DNA of 64,000 nt. Source: Manihot esculenta (taxonomy: Eukaryota > Streptophyta > Magnoliopsida > Malpighiales > Euphorbiaceae). How positions within the stretch are numbered: position 1 is the first letter of the stretch; each line of letters begins with the position of its first letter. The notes beneath the pieces were generated by a model, which saw only the letters and a program-made list of their open reading frames with translations, was not told the DNA's origin and made no database searches. The stretch lies in NCBI RefSeq assembly GCF_001659605.2, contig NC_035170.2:25082920-25146919 (forward strand), given 5' to 3'. Below, piece by piece: positions 23,480 through 35,939 of the stretch. The translations under genes and the position numbers were made by a program.

Positions 23480-24955
23480 ATGGCGGATAATACCCTGAAT
23501 ACAGATACTTCTACCAGGAATCTACAAGTACCTGGTAAAGCTTCTGGTTCTCTTTTCTGACTATAGTTTCCAATGGAAGTAAATAATAATAATAATTTAT
23601 TCTTATTGTTTCAGAAATTTCAAGATCACTGAGAGATGCTCCTCCTGCAAACTATACATTGAAGATCGAGTCATTCTCACAGTTATCCAGTATGCTCATA
23701 GACGACAAGACTGACAAATACGAATCCCAGGATTTTGAAGCTTGCGGCTACAAATGGTTTGTAATTTATCAATTAGTCAAATATCAATTGATGTTATATA
23801 TATTGTCTCTGGCTAACTCTGGTTGAAATATTTGCATCGGAATATAGGAAATTGGTGTTGTATCCTTATGGAAATTTGAAAAGAGGTGTAAATGATCACA
23901 TTTCTCTCTATTTAGCCATGGAGGAGGCTAAAGAAATTTATCCTGGTTCCCAAGTTGACGTGATCCTCAAATTCTTTGTTTATGATCATATTCGTGACAA
24001 GTTCTTGACCATCCAGTGTACGTCCATAGCTTTCCATTTAACATATATGGGAAATATTTATTGCAGTAATTATTAGACACAGGATCAAAGATTTATTGTT
24101 ATCTTTTTCCATTAATGCAGATGATAGAACGTGTCGTTACCATTCTTTGAAGACTGAAAATGGTTTTGACAAACTAATCTCACTCGAGTTGTTCAATGAT
24201 TCCTCTAATGGATATCTTGTTGATGATTGCTGCTTGTTCGGGGTAGAGGTTAATGTTATAAACAATGAAGGCAAGGGAGAGAAAATTTCCATTATAAAAG
24301 AACCTAAGAATGGTACGTTTACATGGAAGATTGAAAACTTCTCAGCAATACAAGAAAGTCGCTATCCTCCAGAGGAATTTACCGTTGCAAATCTTAAGTG
24401 GTAAGCTGCTAACAATCCCTGGATTCTTTATTTCTTATTTGAGTTCTTTAATAGATGATTTTCATTAAATTGTTAGCGATTGGGAGTAATGCTTTTCAGG
24501 CGTTTGTTATTATACCCCAAAGGAGATTCAAGGGCAAGCGGCAAAAGTCTGTCTCTCTACTTGGAATTACTTGACAACAGTGCTCATCCTCAACTAAGAG
24601 TGTTCACAAAATATTATCTGATGGTAAAACGTCAGCTGCTACATAACCATCGAGAGCTTACAGGTAAACAAATATTGAAAAAAAAAAATTAGATTCTCTA
24701 TTAGTAGTAATTATGTTAGATTCAAAATAAAACTCTGATAGATGATTCTCAATCCTCATGTCAGCAAGTAGATGGTTTACCTCCAAATCAGGCCCTACTT
24801 GGGGTTTTTCTGACTTCATGCCACTTAGTGACATCCATGATTTATCAAAGACATTTCTAGTGAAAGATAGCTTGATTGTTGAAGCAAAAATTACGCTTCT
24901 TGCAGATGTTGAAGGTCTCTTTCGAAACTGTAAACGCATTAAAATTGAATGTTAA
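23480..24955 (+). CDS. Protein with two MATH (TRAF-like) domains
   Basis: Six exons (23480-23534, 23615-23756, 23848-24017, 24121-24400, 24500-24663, 24765-24955) join in frame to 1002 nt, 333 residues. All introns are GT-AG. The first MATH domain (about residues 27-190) starts YTLKIESFSQL and contains CGYKWKLVLYPYGN. The second (about 200-330) starts FTWKIENFSAI and contains LKWRLLLYPKGD and RWFTSKSGPTWGFSDFMPL. There is no BTB or protease domain, so this is one of the plant-specific MATH-only proteins. They resemble the substrate-binding part of ubiquitin proteases UBP12/13 and are thought to be protein-interaction modules. Partners are unknown. The gene appears intact. Confidence 0.88.
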
Positions 24956-25139
24956 TGTTGCACTGTGCAATTGCGGAGTATGATTTTGTTTCTGAGTGTT
25001 GGTGGAAGAAAACAGTTTTCAGTTGTATGCTTTCTAGTAGTCGTTGATGTAATTCTACCATGGAAGCTTGATATATCCTTTTGTTTATTTTAGTTGCTTT
25101 CAAAGGAAGGAAATCATTGAATGACTTGTATTGTTAAAA

Positions 25140-25395
25140 CATGGTGTTACAATTCCTAGGAACAAGAAGAAAATTGCAGGAAAAAATCTTTTAAATGTAC
25201 TTGGCACTTGCAAAGACCTCGCAATATGAGAACTAGCCATGAATTTCAGCAAGCTTTGATTGCTATCATCCCTCTTTGGAACAATTCCCATGTTGGATTC
25301 ATACTAATTTTGCCAATTCTCTACCAGGATTGCAATCAGATTTTTCTCTCTTTAATTAGCCGTTGCAAAGCCAAGATCAATTCCTCTTGAATCCA
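25140..25395 (-). pseudogene. 3' fragment of an ATL RING-H2 gene
   Basis: The minus strand encodes MGIVPKRDDSNQSLLKFMAS followed by ARSLQV. This closely matches the C-terminal part of the intact ATL protein at 27176-28342 ([20 protein letters not shown]). Only this end is preserved; no RING or membrane segment lies nearby, and the tail after SLQV is out of register. It is a truncated duplicate left between the MATH gene and the intact ATL gene. Confidence 0.75.
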
Positions 25396-27175
25396 TTTTA
25401 ATATTGTTAACAAACTCTCTAGTTCTTATAATTTTTATTCATTTTATTTTTTTAAATTAATTAATTTTTTTTAATTTTTAAATATATTCATTTAATATAT
25501 AAATTATCAAAGAAATTTTTGTTATTAAAAATTATTAGCCAGAGATATTTACCATTAAAATTTATTAATGAATTTTATATGTATCAGAACTTTACTATTA
25601 ATGATAATTTAAATTTATATCACTAACGATATTTTTTATTATTGTTTAAATAAATATATATATTGAATAGAGGAATATTATTAAAAATATATAAAATTAT
25701 AAAATTATATTTAGTATATAATTTGAAATTTTGGATAAAATAAAAAAAAAACCTTACATAAAATAAAATAAAAAATTTTAAATAAAATAAAATATAAAAT
25801 TTTATCGAATAAAAATAATATTTTGATATAAATAATATTTTATTATAATTAAATATTTATATTTAATATATTTTAATATTATTTATTTCATGGATATTAT
25901 TTTTATTAACTTTATATATTTATTATTTATTTTTTTATCTTTGAACAAATATATAATTTACCCATTAATTTAATTATATTTATTTCCTCTATTTTATCCC
26001 TTTTTATATTTATCTTAGGCACCGATTAACTTCAAATTGGTACTAACTTGGTCCTTATTGAAGCGTAATATTCACTTTTCTGTTATGTCATGGGAATTAA
26101 AGACATGAAAAGTTAAATAGGGTTATAATGGTATGTAAAAAAAAAAAGGACAATAATTACGAAAGGGAGAGAGGGCCATTCATTGGTTAAAGCTACGGAA
26201 GAAGCAAGCAATGTTAGGCTAATAGAGTTTTTAAGGATCAAAATTATAATTTTTCTTAAAGTGATATTGAGATAAATTAGTAAAAATTATTAAGAAGATA
26301 AGGATTAAAATAATTTATTATAATTTTTTTCTATGTTTATTTTTTAATGTCATAAGAGACAGGTTGATATCTTTTTCTGTAATAAATTTAGTTATTTTTA
26401 AAACTTTTTAAGAGAGTGATTAATTGGCTCTTGATATAGTTTTTTAGTGTTTGTAGATCGTCCTCTATTTACAAGGGAGGTAAAAATTATTGTAATAATC
26501 AAATTGATTATAATTATAATTACTATTTTATCCCTAAAATAAGATAAATAGTATGTTCATAAATTTTCATGTTCAGTTCTTATCCATCGAGTATATTATA
26601 GTGAGGGTTCTGATTGACTGCGGCCATTGATTTTATTGTTTACTTATATAATTTTAATTTATCAAGTTATTTATATTCACTGATTTTGAAGATTAAACCA
26701 ATTGGCATACGATTCCAGATAATTACTAAAATCTGAAATCATAACATATAACAACTCACATAGGTATTGATCTACCTGAAGATAAAGATCGGACCAAATT
26801 CAAATTTTAAAACCTTGTCTCAGGATCACTTCCAGCACTAAACTTGTATATTCTTCTCATAACTAAGATTAAGGCTCTCCTTGTTTGTGAAAAATAAGGT
26901 GTATTAAAAAATTTATATAAAGGTAAAGAATGCAGCATAAAAGCATAATCATATCTAAATAACAAAACTTTTACTTACAATTACATGCCATTGTGACAAA
27001 AAAGCAACATTATCCAGTTTCGGATCAACACATCATAATTATGTTTTTTTACTTTATTATTTTTATTAATACAGTATTTTGTGTGTTTTTGCAATCCATA
27101 AAACTCAAATTTTGTGAAAAAGTTTGAAAAGATATCAGCTTTTGCAGATTTCTCACCTCATAAAACGACACCGAA
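25396..27175. other. AT-rich intergenic DNA
   Basis: No gene, RNA or clear repeat that I can support. Confidence 0.5.
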
Positions 27176-28342
27176 TCACAAGGGAAGAACAGAGTTTCTG
27201 TTCTTGCTGTATCTCAACAAGAACAATTTCCCACCACAGGACAGTGATCTCTTCAATGAACTTGGCCCAATTTGCAAAGATCTCCCAATAGAAGAACTCC
27301 CCATGAATTTTAGCAAGCCTTGGTTGCTACAATCTCTCTTTGAAACAATTCCCATATTAGATTCACTCTCTTTTGCCAAGTTACCTGAAATTCTATCAGA
27401 TTCTATCTCACCAACATTAGCAAGAGCTTGACTGATCTTGAAAGCAGATAAAGAATCTAAAGAAACAGATCTTCTCATTGGCTGGATCCCTTCTTCCTCT
27501 CCATTCAATTCTTCAACTCTTTTTCTTCTGTTCTCATCCTGGAATTCTTCTTCTTCTTCTTCTTCTTCTTCTTCCTCTGTTTCAATACTCAATTCACCAT
27601 CTCCATTCTCAATTATTTCTCCTTCAATATTCTCTGAAACTTCCATCTGGGCTTCTTCTCCAGCGCTTGAACTCTCACCATTGCCTTCCGATGATGAAGC
27701 TCTCGCCGGAGTTGTAATGACAGGGGCACGACACAGGGGGCAATTTGTGTGCGATCTGAGCCAAGTATCAATACAAGGGATATGAAAAGCATGGCTACAC
27801 TTGGGCAAGAGTCTAAGAGTCTCGTCTTCTTGAAACTCACTTAAACAAACAGAGCAATCAGTTCCTTCAACAAGCCCATCGCCTCTCTTGTACTTGCAAA
27901 CAGCAATGGAATTAATCACCGATGGCTGTAATCCAACAGTGTTTATATACCAGATGGGATGATCAACCACAGGGCCCTGATCTTCATCAAGAAAATCTTG
28001 ATGAATCTCATTTCTTTGCTCTTCAGATTCCGATCTTCTTCTTCTTGACCCATAATAGAATTTGAAATATACAGCGCAGCAGAAAACGAGAAAAAAAACA
28101 GAGGCTAGTACAAGACCTGTAATCAAGAACTTCCTGGGCTTTGCATGACGGATTGATGGGGTGGGAGGGAGTTTAAATGGGCAATTGTTGTTGCAATAAT
28201 CAAAACATATCTGAGTCTGACAATAATCTTCATCATCTGATGAATCACAGGCTTCTTGACAGAGTGACCAGAATGTTCCGCTGATTGGTGGTGAGCTTTC
28301 ATTGTAATAATCAGACAACAACTTCCTGAATTGCAAACCCAT
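27176..28342 (-). CDS. ATL-family RING-H2 E3 ubiquitin ligase
   Basis: A single-exon gene of 388 residues, as is usual for ATL genes. One membrane segment lies at about 72-97 ([20 protein letters not shown]), followed by a basic stretch. The GLD-type motif is near 137-160 ([20 protein letters not shown]). The RING-H2 finger spans 163-204 with ligands C163, C166, C182, H184, H187, C190, C201 and C204, including the [11 protein letters not shown] signature. A poly-glutamate run (about 255-268, a GAA repeat in DNA) lies in the acidic tail, and the C-terminus is basic and serine-rich. ATL proteins are membrane-anchored E3 ligases, many of them involved in defence or stress responses; the N-terminal cysteine-rich part suggests the ATL51/52-like group. 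The target is unknown. A 3' fragment of a paralogue lies about 1.8 kb downstream. Confidence 0.93.
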   Translation of the reverse strand: MGLQFRKLLSDYYNESSPPISGTFWSLCQEACDSSDDEDYCQTQICFDYCNNNCPFKLPPTPSIRHAKPRKFLITGLVLASVFFLVFCCAVYFKFYYGSRRRRSESEEQRNEIHQDFLDEDQGPVVDHPIWYINTVGLQPSVINSIAVCKYKRGDGLVEGTDCSVCLSEFQEDETLRLLPKCSHAFHIPCIDTWLRSHTNCPLCRAPVITTPARASSSEGNGESSSAGEEAQMEVSENIEGEIIENGDGELSIETEEEEEEEEEEEFQDENRRKRVEELNGEEEGIQPMRRSVSLDSLSAFKISQALANVGEIESDRISGNLAKESESNMGIVSKRDCSNQGLLKFMGSSSIGRSLQIGPSSLKRSLSCGGKLFLLRYSKNRNSVLPL

Positions 28343-29059
28343 CAGGGAGGAAAAGAAAGGATTGCAGTCTTGGATGTGAAAAGAGAGAAAAGCATCAAAG
28401 AGGAATGCTAAGTCAAAGAGTTGCAGGTTCTGGTAGGTAGAGAGAGACAGAGAGAGGTGTTAGGTGATTTTCTAGGCAGCTGCTTGGATTTGAAAAATGA
28501 AAGATACTTGAGAATAGAATTTATGGCAATTAGCAATTGGCAAATGGCAAATGGCAAATTGCTTTCATCTTTTTTTTTTCTGGGTGCTATGTTTGTTTTG
28601 ACTTTTTTTTGGGATTGCATCTCACCGGCAGCTTGGGCCTCACCTTGATTACCAATCTCAAAGTCTACCCCAATACAATTTTGCTTTCACACAAAAAATC
28701 AATATTTGTTAATAATTCTTCAATAAAATTTTAAATTTTCACGATCAGTCAATCAGATCGATTTAATCGGAAATCAAACTGCGATTCAGTTTAATTTAAC
28801 TATAAAAACCCCTAAACAAAGCTTTCATTGGCAGTAAGATTCATTCATAGCACCTCAATAAGCTAAAGATGGTTTAACCACTGAGCTAGGTCCTATGAGC
28901 TGTTATTTTAAAACACCTAACGTATATATATAAGAAATTTATAATTTTTTTAAAAAATTATATTAATATAAAATACGATAATTATGTATCATAATAAAAA
29001 ATAAAAATTACAATTTTAATAATTAATATTATTAATAATTTATTTTATCAATTAAATTA

Positions 29060-29393
29060 AATCTCTATTTATTTGTAAGAAAATAATCTGTATTTGGAAA
29101 ATATTTTTCATAAAAATTATTTTTTATAAAAAATATTTTTCAACGAGATAATTTATTTTTTGTTGTTTAATTTTAATTTAAAAAATAAAATTTATTAATT
29201 AATTTATATATAAAAATTTTAATAAAGATATGAAAGTGTGAAAAATATTTTTTTTTAAAAAATTCAAAAGAGAAAATTATTTTTTTTAAAATGACTTTTT
29301 TTAAATAAAAAAATATTTTTTGTTGAATAAATTTTTTGAGTGTTTCGAATATCAAAAAAATATATTTTTATAAAGCAAACAGAGCCTAAGTTA
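29060..29393. repeat. Possible MITE remnant
   Basis: Rich in GGAAAATATTTTTC-like sequence on the left and AAATATTTTT on the right. It ends in AAAGCAAACAGAGCCTAAG, a type of end common in plant hAT-derived MITEs. Arms pair only roughly and I could not define a target duplication. Confidence 0.35.
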
Positions 29394-29636
29394 TATATTA
29401 TTTTATTTTATTATTTTTTAAATAAGAGAATGAAATTTAGATTGTTGAATCTGAAATTTCAAAATTTAATGTCTTTCGTAAAGTAATGTATAAATATTTG
29501 CGTTATATTAATTTATATAATTTTAAAATAATAATATTTATAAATAATTGAAAATTTTTTACTTTGAATAAAATTTCTAAATAAAAATTTTTATTTATTA
29601 TTATAAATTTTTAATTGCTTTGATTCGATTGATGTT

Positions 29637-30075
29637 TTCGATTCTAATAGAATACTATTCGCCCTAATTTCTTAACAAACTCAAACTCTAATCGATAAAA
29701 ATCAAGACTCTTTTCTTTTAACCAAACTAATTATATTAAATAAATTTTACTAAGTGTAATTTTATTTATTTAAAAAATGTTAGTCCAGATTCATTAACAA
29801 AAATTGTGAATGAAGTTAGACAGAAGAGTTAAATTTGATTTATTTGATTGGATCTATTTTTTAAATTTTAATTGAAGATTATTCACCCTAATTTCTTAAT
29901 AAATTTAAATTCAAATTAATAAAGAATAAGATTTTTTTTTACTAACCGAACTAATTATATTAACTTTTATTTAATTTGTAGTTGCGTAATTGGATTTATT
30001 TAAGAAAATGTTTGTCCAAATTCATTTAAAATTTAAATGAAATTGGAATGAAGTTAGACAGAATAGTTAAATTAA
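29637..30075. repeat. Diverged tandem direct repeat, about 215 bp per unit
   Basis: Unit 1 at about 29637-29850 and unit 2 at about 29864-30075 share the same order of landmarks: ATTCRCCCTAATTTCTTAA, ACTAATTATATTAA, a TTTGTCCA/TTAGTCCA segment and GAAGTTAGACAGAA-AGTTAAA. Substitutions and indels are many, so the duplication is old. Confidence 0.7.
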
Positions 30076-30714
30076 ACTATTTGCAAATGCATTATTATGA
30101 AAGAAGTTGCTAACTCCAAATTCAAAGAAGTTGGATGAACGTATTAAAGTGGGAGTTCGCCCTTTGGGAAACTCATTGGAATTTGAGGTTGAAAGTGATA
30201 GTGGAGTGAGATTGAAGCCCATGCTACAAAAACAACAAGAACAAGGGGAAAGAAAAGAAAAACCTATGTTTTTATCGATTTTTTATTTTAAGATGAATGG
30301 TTAAATTCGTGTTAAAATAATATCTGTATATTGTGTTATTAGTAAATAACGATATTAATTTAATACATATTAAATTACATATTCTTAAGTAAAATCGATA
30401 TTTTTTTTAATTAATAAATATATTTTACTTGACGTGTTAAAGTTTCTTAACAGCATCAAAAAATTACCGCTATTTACTAATAGTATAATAATACAGGTAC
30501 TATTTTGATACATTTTTAACTATAGATCCTAAAATGAAAATGAGTGAAACTATAAAATATTTTTTTATATTTTTTCCAACAAAAGATATTGTGTACCTGT
30601 TTTTAATATAAATCATTCGATATTCAAAATTTTTTTAATTTAACTAATTTAGATTTGTGGAATAGGCTTATTAAAGAGGCAACATATTTCATCCTAAATT
30701 TTAAAGATTCTTTA

Positions 30715-31120
30715 TTATGCGGAGCAATTAGTCTTAGATTTTATGCAGATTTGAACTGAGTTTAACTTCTGCTGTTGACGTCCTTTGGAGGCCCATGATA
30801 ACTTTTCGAAAAGAAAATTTTGAAACGCACAACTTTTAAAAGTGTGATGAGAGCCACAAGTCTATCCCAAAGTTCGAGGTAAAAATTCCATCATTTAGGG
30901 GTTAATTTTGCATTTTTATTATTTTTTTTAGATTTCTTCATAATTTTTCATATTAGAGTTTTTCTATTATAAATAGTTATTTTCTTGACTGTTTGAGATA
31001 CTTTTCAATTTTGAGAATTCAAGAAAAAACTTCAGCTTCTAACCTTTAGTTTTCTAAATTTCGTCTTAGCCAAACGTTATTAGTTAAAACTCCTGACGGA
31101 GTCTAATCAGTCATATTTCA
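30715..31120 (+). repeat. Left LTR of the degenerate Ty3/gypsy element
   Basis: 406 bp, the same length as the right LTR. It ends in ATTTCA directly before the primer-binding site. The start is TTATGC where the right LTR has TGATGC. Confidence 0.88.
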
Positions 31121-31261
31121 GTTGGTATCATAGTGAAGTTCATCCATGACCGACAACTAAGAGGTACGACTCACTGCAATTAAGGCATCCTTGGCAGAAT
31201 TGAGGAAGATGATCGAACAGCTAGCTCTACAATAGGGTAACAACTAACCCGCCGCAACCGA

Positions 31262-33721
31262 ATGCCCATAGCTAATTCTAAATCCTGTGGTCGCAAATCC
31301 TGTGGCTGCAAATCCCCAATAAGATTATCACAAAGTTACAAGATAAAGATAGATCTTCAAAACTTTTCTAGTTCATTGGATGTAGAATTTGTCCTTGATT
31401 GGTTCTTTGAAGTTATAAACATGGAAGAGAATCGAAAGGTTCCAATTATAGCTTATAAATTAAAGAGTAGTGCAACAGCATGGTGGAATTTTGTTCAAAA
31501 CAAATGCTATCGCAGTAGGGTAAAACCTATACGAAATTGGTTGTTGATGAAGCAGATGATTGAATAACAATTCTTGCCTAGTGATCATGCTCAGGTTTTG
31601 TATAACTGGTATCATGACTGTATTCAAGGGAGTCGAATGGTGGATGAATATACAGCGGAGTTTTTGAGGTTGCAGGCGAGGTGTGAAAACTGTGAGAACA
31701 AAGCTCAGCAGGTTGCTCATTATCAGAGGGGACTGAATCACGAAATTCACTATATAATGGGAGTAGCTATTATTTTTTACTTTGACAGATGTCATTGAGA
31801 TGGCAAAAAGAATGGAAGAACATATTGATTGACAGCCTCGACATCAGTCTAAATCAAAATTTTAATTACAGAAATTCTGGATCGACAGAAACTTAGCAGT
31901 ATAGAGGTAATTATAGCGAACAACCTTCTAGGGTTATAAATTCTGGGAATTCTCAGAATATTGTGGAAAAAAGGAGAGACAGTAAAGGAAAAGCAATCAT
32001 CACTACAGTAGACAAAGGAGGCAAAACCAATCCTTATTAAAAATCAACTAGAGACATATGTTACCGCTGCAAGCAATCTGGTCATCGATCGAATAATTAT
32101 CCAGAATGCAGAGGAGTTAATAATGATTGCCGACAGGTTAATGTGATTGAGCAGGTAGTTGAATCTGAGGAGGAAGTGGATGACAATGATAGATCTATTG
32201 TTGGTTCTGAAGATGGAGAGGTCACTTATGTGGTGAAGAAAATTCTATGCTCGATGAAACAGGAGGATGAGACGCAAAGGAGGAAGATTTTTCAGGTAAA
32301 GTGTCGAATGGGAGAAGCGATTTGCAGGCTAATTATCGATAATTGCAATTGTGAGAATCTAATAGCTAAGCAATTGGTGGAGCAGTTGCAGTTGCCTACA
32401 CAGCCTCACCCTTCGCCATACAAAGTTGGGTAGATTAAGAAAGGTCTAACAATTGAAGTCAACAGAATCAGCAGCGTGCCTATTTTGATCAGTAAATCTT
32501 ACACTGAATCTATTAATTATGATGTTGTAGATATAGATTGTTGTGGAATTTTGTTAGGTCGTCCTTGGCAGTTTGATGTTGATGCATTGCATAAGGGGAA
32601 AGAGAATTAATACATGTTTATATGGAAAGAAGAAGAATACCATTTTTCCTTCTAGTTTTGCAAAACATTCCAAAGTGGAAGGGAAAACTATCGTTGCTGT
32701 TTCTACGAGGGTGCAAAGGCTATCAAGTGCAGTTGAGAAATCTGGAGGCACACTGGCTTTATTGGTGAGAGCAAAAGATGCAGTGGAGGATGCACTATCT
32801 TTACCACTACTTGTCAAAAAGCTGTTGAAGGAGTTTTCTAGGGTAGTGAAGGAACCTTTAAAACTTCCACCTTTGCGGGATATTCAACATCGGATTGATC
32901 TTATTCATGGCTCAAAATTACCGAATTTGTCTCATTATAAGATGAGTCCAAAGGAGAGTGAAATCCTCCAAGAACATGTTAAAGAGTTATTGAAGAAAGG
33001 GTATATTCATGAGAGTATTAGCCCCTGCAGAGTCCCTACCTTATTGGTTCGAAAGAAAGATGGAACTTGGAGAATATGCATGGATAGCAGAGTTATCAAC
33101 AAAATTACGGTTCAGTATCGATTTTCTATTTCTCGGTTGAATGACATGTTAGATCAGTTATCAGCTTCTAAAGTCTTCTCTAAGATCAACCTTAAAAGTG
33201 GTTACCACCAAGTTCAGATTAAGGAGGAAGATAAATTAAAGACAACCTTCAAAATTAAGGAAGGCTTGTGCGAGTGGTTGGTTATGCCGTTTGGTTTGAG
33301 GAATGCACCTAGCATGTTCATGCAACTTATGAATCATGTTTTGTGTCCTTTCTTATGCAAATTTGTAGTTGTTTATTTTGATGACATCTTGATTTTTAGT
33401 CATAGCAAAGAATAACATTTACAGCACCTCTGTCAAATCATGACAGTCTTGCAAGAAAGTGAGCTGGTTATTTATTTAAAAAAATACATCTATATAACGG
33501 AGCGCGTTCTATTTCTTAGATTTGTTGTTAGCACGGAAAGGATACATGTTGATGAGAAGAAGGTAGAAGCAATATGGAATTGGCCCATTTCCAAAACTAT
33601 TTCAGAAGTTTACAGCTTTTATGGACTTGTTACTTTCTATCGGTGGTTCATCAGGAATTTCAGCAGCATCGTTACCCCTATCACAGATTGTTTGAAGAAA
33701 GAGAGAGATTTCTGGGACTGA
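31262..33721 (+). pseudogene. Broken gag, protease and reverse transcriptase
   Basis: Gag-like pieces (31262-31800) include ATAWWNFV and EYTAEFLRLQARCE. A CX2CX4HX4C zinc knuckle (CYRCKQSGHRSNNYPEC) lies near 32058-32110. A protease-like piece near 32300-32430 has LIIDNC where an active enzyme has DSG. Reverse transcriptase motifs follow: KKDGTWRICMDSR, KINLKSGYHQ, MPFGLRNAPS and VVYFDDILIFS (33360-33405), then GLVTFYRWFIRNFS. Stop codons at about 31567, 32433, 33413 and 33719 separate the pieces. The nested LTR cuts the region at 33724. Confidence 0.85.
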
Positions 33722-33724
33722 CAC

Positions 33725-35934
33725 TATAACAACCCGAAAATCGGATCGCTACCGGCGCTAGGATCCAGATTGACATAAGGCCGCCGAGACCCGTAGCAAG
33801 CCTAACATACATCCTGTGTACCTGTTAAATCCCATACATGATCAAACATATATATAAAAATTTAAATTTTTTCCTTTCATTTACCAAGCTTAACCTGTGC
33901 ATGCACAACTCATCATCATAAACCCCACACTGGAGCCCTCATCAAATGCTCCAATGGGGTAACATATTATACATTAAGCTTGGTTTACATTAACATCATT
34001 AAAACATTTCATTAAAAAGATCATGTACCAAGAAGGGATCCACATACTAGGGTCAAGCACAACTCTAAACCTCAATAAACATCATTACATTACATTACTG
34101 TACTATACTTCACATTACATTATTTTCATGTCCACAACTAGCTATTACATAATACATGACTTCTTTACTCTTGCGGACTTCCTGGTCTATCCCGTACCTG
34201 CAAACCTGGGGGATTAAGGGAATGGGGTGAGCTACTAGAGCCCAGTGAGCAGAATAGTAAAACATTAAATTTAACATTCATGCTTTTATGAAATGCATCA
34301 CATCACAAACAAATCACATTAAGGATGAACTTGTCACCAATAGCCCTCTAAATAATCCAATCATGCCAGGGGCGTAGTATAGGCCACACCTGGTCTTTCT
34401 CTTACACATATCATATCATACATATCCATTCGTGCCGGGAGCGTAGTGCAGGCCACACCCGGACTTTCTCTTACATTGTGCCAGGGGCGTAGTGCAGGCC
34501 ACACCTAGACTTCCGTATCACATCATATCATATCTCATCATAGTGAGGGCTAAAGGATCATCCAACATTCATCCACATCATCATCATATTATGCAATGCA
34601 ACATATTAGTGAATTCTAATGCAAAACAACCAAATATATCATATGGCATTCGTGATGCATGAACATGCTCAATTTTATTTATTTGCTTTGGAAATAAAGG
34701 TACATTCTACTCACCTCAAGCTAGCTCTGACAAGACACTGAAGCAGCTATCTCACTACTGGGGTCCTCGGTTCCTCGGGTCCGAACCTACACAGGTGGAC
34801 TCAAATGAGGGACCAAAACATATACTAACATGACTCTAAACTACTCCCCAAAAACTCCCTAAAACATCACAAACATGCATAGAAAATCATGCAAAGGAAG
34901 GCTGAACAGGGCACTTTCGGCGGCAGGTTCGGCGGCCGAAAGTCCCTCTAGAGCCGAAAGTCATGCACCTTCGGCGGCACTTTCGACGGCCGAAGGTTCC
35001 TTCCAGATCCGAAACTCGTGCATGTTCGGCGGCACCTTCGGCGGCCGAAACTCCTTTCCAGGGCCGAAAGTCTACTTTCGGAGGCAGGGTTCAGCAGCCA
35101 AAAGTTTGCCTCCACAAGCAGGTTCGGCGGCCGAAAGTCCCTTCGGCTGCCGAACCTGAGTTCTTCCAAAGTGGCAGAACTCAGCCATCCTATGCACATT
35201 TGCCTCCCAACCCTTTCAACTCAAATCCAACACTTCCAAAATATGCATACACACATACATAAGCTTATAGGGGTCTCAAACTAACCTAAACCCCAACACA
35301 AACACATCAAACATACTTATACAACATACATTAACCATAAAAGCACATAAGTCTTAACTCTAAACAACTAACCTAATCATGCATTTCTACCCCATGAACC
35401 TTCAAGAAACTTAGTCAAAACATGAAAAGAGGTGAGAATCTACTCTTACCTCTTGAAGATCGAGAGGAGAGGCGATCCAACTCGGAGGTGGGAGAGATCT
35501 AGCTCTTTGAGCCTCCAAACTCCAAAAACTTATTCTAAGCTCACAAATCTTCAAAAACCAAGTAAACGCTTGTTAACACTTGAAAGATTTGAGGAAAAAT
35601 CATCAAAATCAACCACGGGAGGGCATGGACTCACCTCTAGCCGGAAATGGGGAAGAAACTCGCCCATTTTCCGCTATGGGGCTTCTTATAGGGGCTGGCC
35701 AGGCCACCTTCGGAAGCCTAAAGTGCCTCCAAAACTCATGCAAATTCGGCGGCCGAACCTGGATTTCCCTCCATAGTCTTTTTCATTTAAAACTCAATTT
35801 CTTTCTAACTTAAAACCTTAAAATACATTAAAACATTTTATTAAAACATGATTTTACCCTTCTAGAGGTTTTCGACATCTGAGATTCCACTGGACGGTAG
35901 GAATTCCGATACCCGAGTCTAGCCGAGTATTACA
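33725..35934 (-). mobile_element. Nested solo LTR of the Tekay-like family
   Basis: A 2210-bp LTR in minus orientation: its sense strand starts TGTAATAC and ends GTTGTTATA. It is flanked by the perfect 5-bp duplication GACAC (33720-33724 and 35935-35939). It aligns along its length with the LTR at 57894-60144, including the clustered TTCGGCGGCCGAA palindromes (about 34915-35160 and 35743-35756) and the GCCAGGGGCGTAG-type repeats (34365-34515). No internal region is present, so recombination between two LTRs removed the rest. Confidence 0.92.
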
Positions 35935-35939
35935 GACAC

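Larger units (their letters stand above)
28343..30709. other. AT-rich intergenic DNA with old repeats
   Basis: No convincing gene. The stretch includes a possible hAT-like MITE remnant near 29060-29393 and a diverged direct repeat at 29637-30075. A 65-codon open frame at 30107-30304 has no recognisable family. Confidence 0.5.

Noticed and set aside
27438..27785. Open frame with a poly-serine run
   Set aside because: It is antisense to the ATL gene; the serine run is the reverse reading of its GAA repeat.
28870..28910. TAGCTCAGTGGTT on the minus strand, like a tRNA or SINE A box
   Set aside because: No B box follows at the right distance, no cloverleaf forms and no target duplication is visible.
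30107..30304. A 65-codon open frame
   Set aside because: No recognisable domain and no clear splice partners; it lies in repeat-rich intergenic DNA.
34875..35284. Several overlapping open frames rich in Arg, Pro and Ala, also at 58592-59087
   Set aside because: They arise from the GC-rich palindromes of the LTR in all frames and show no family resemblance.
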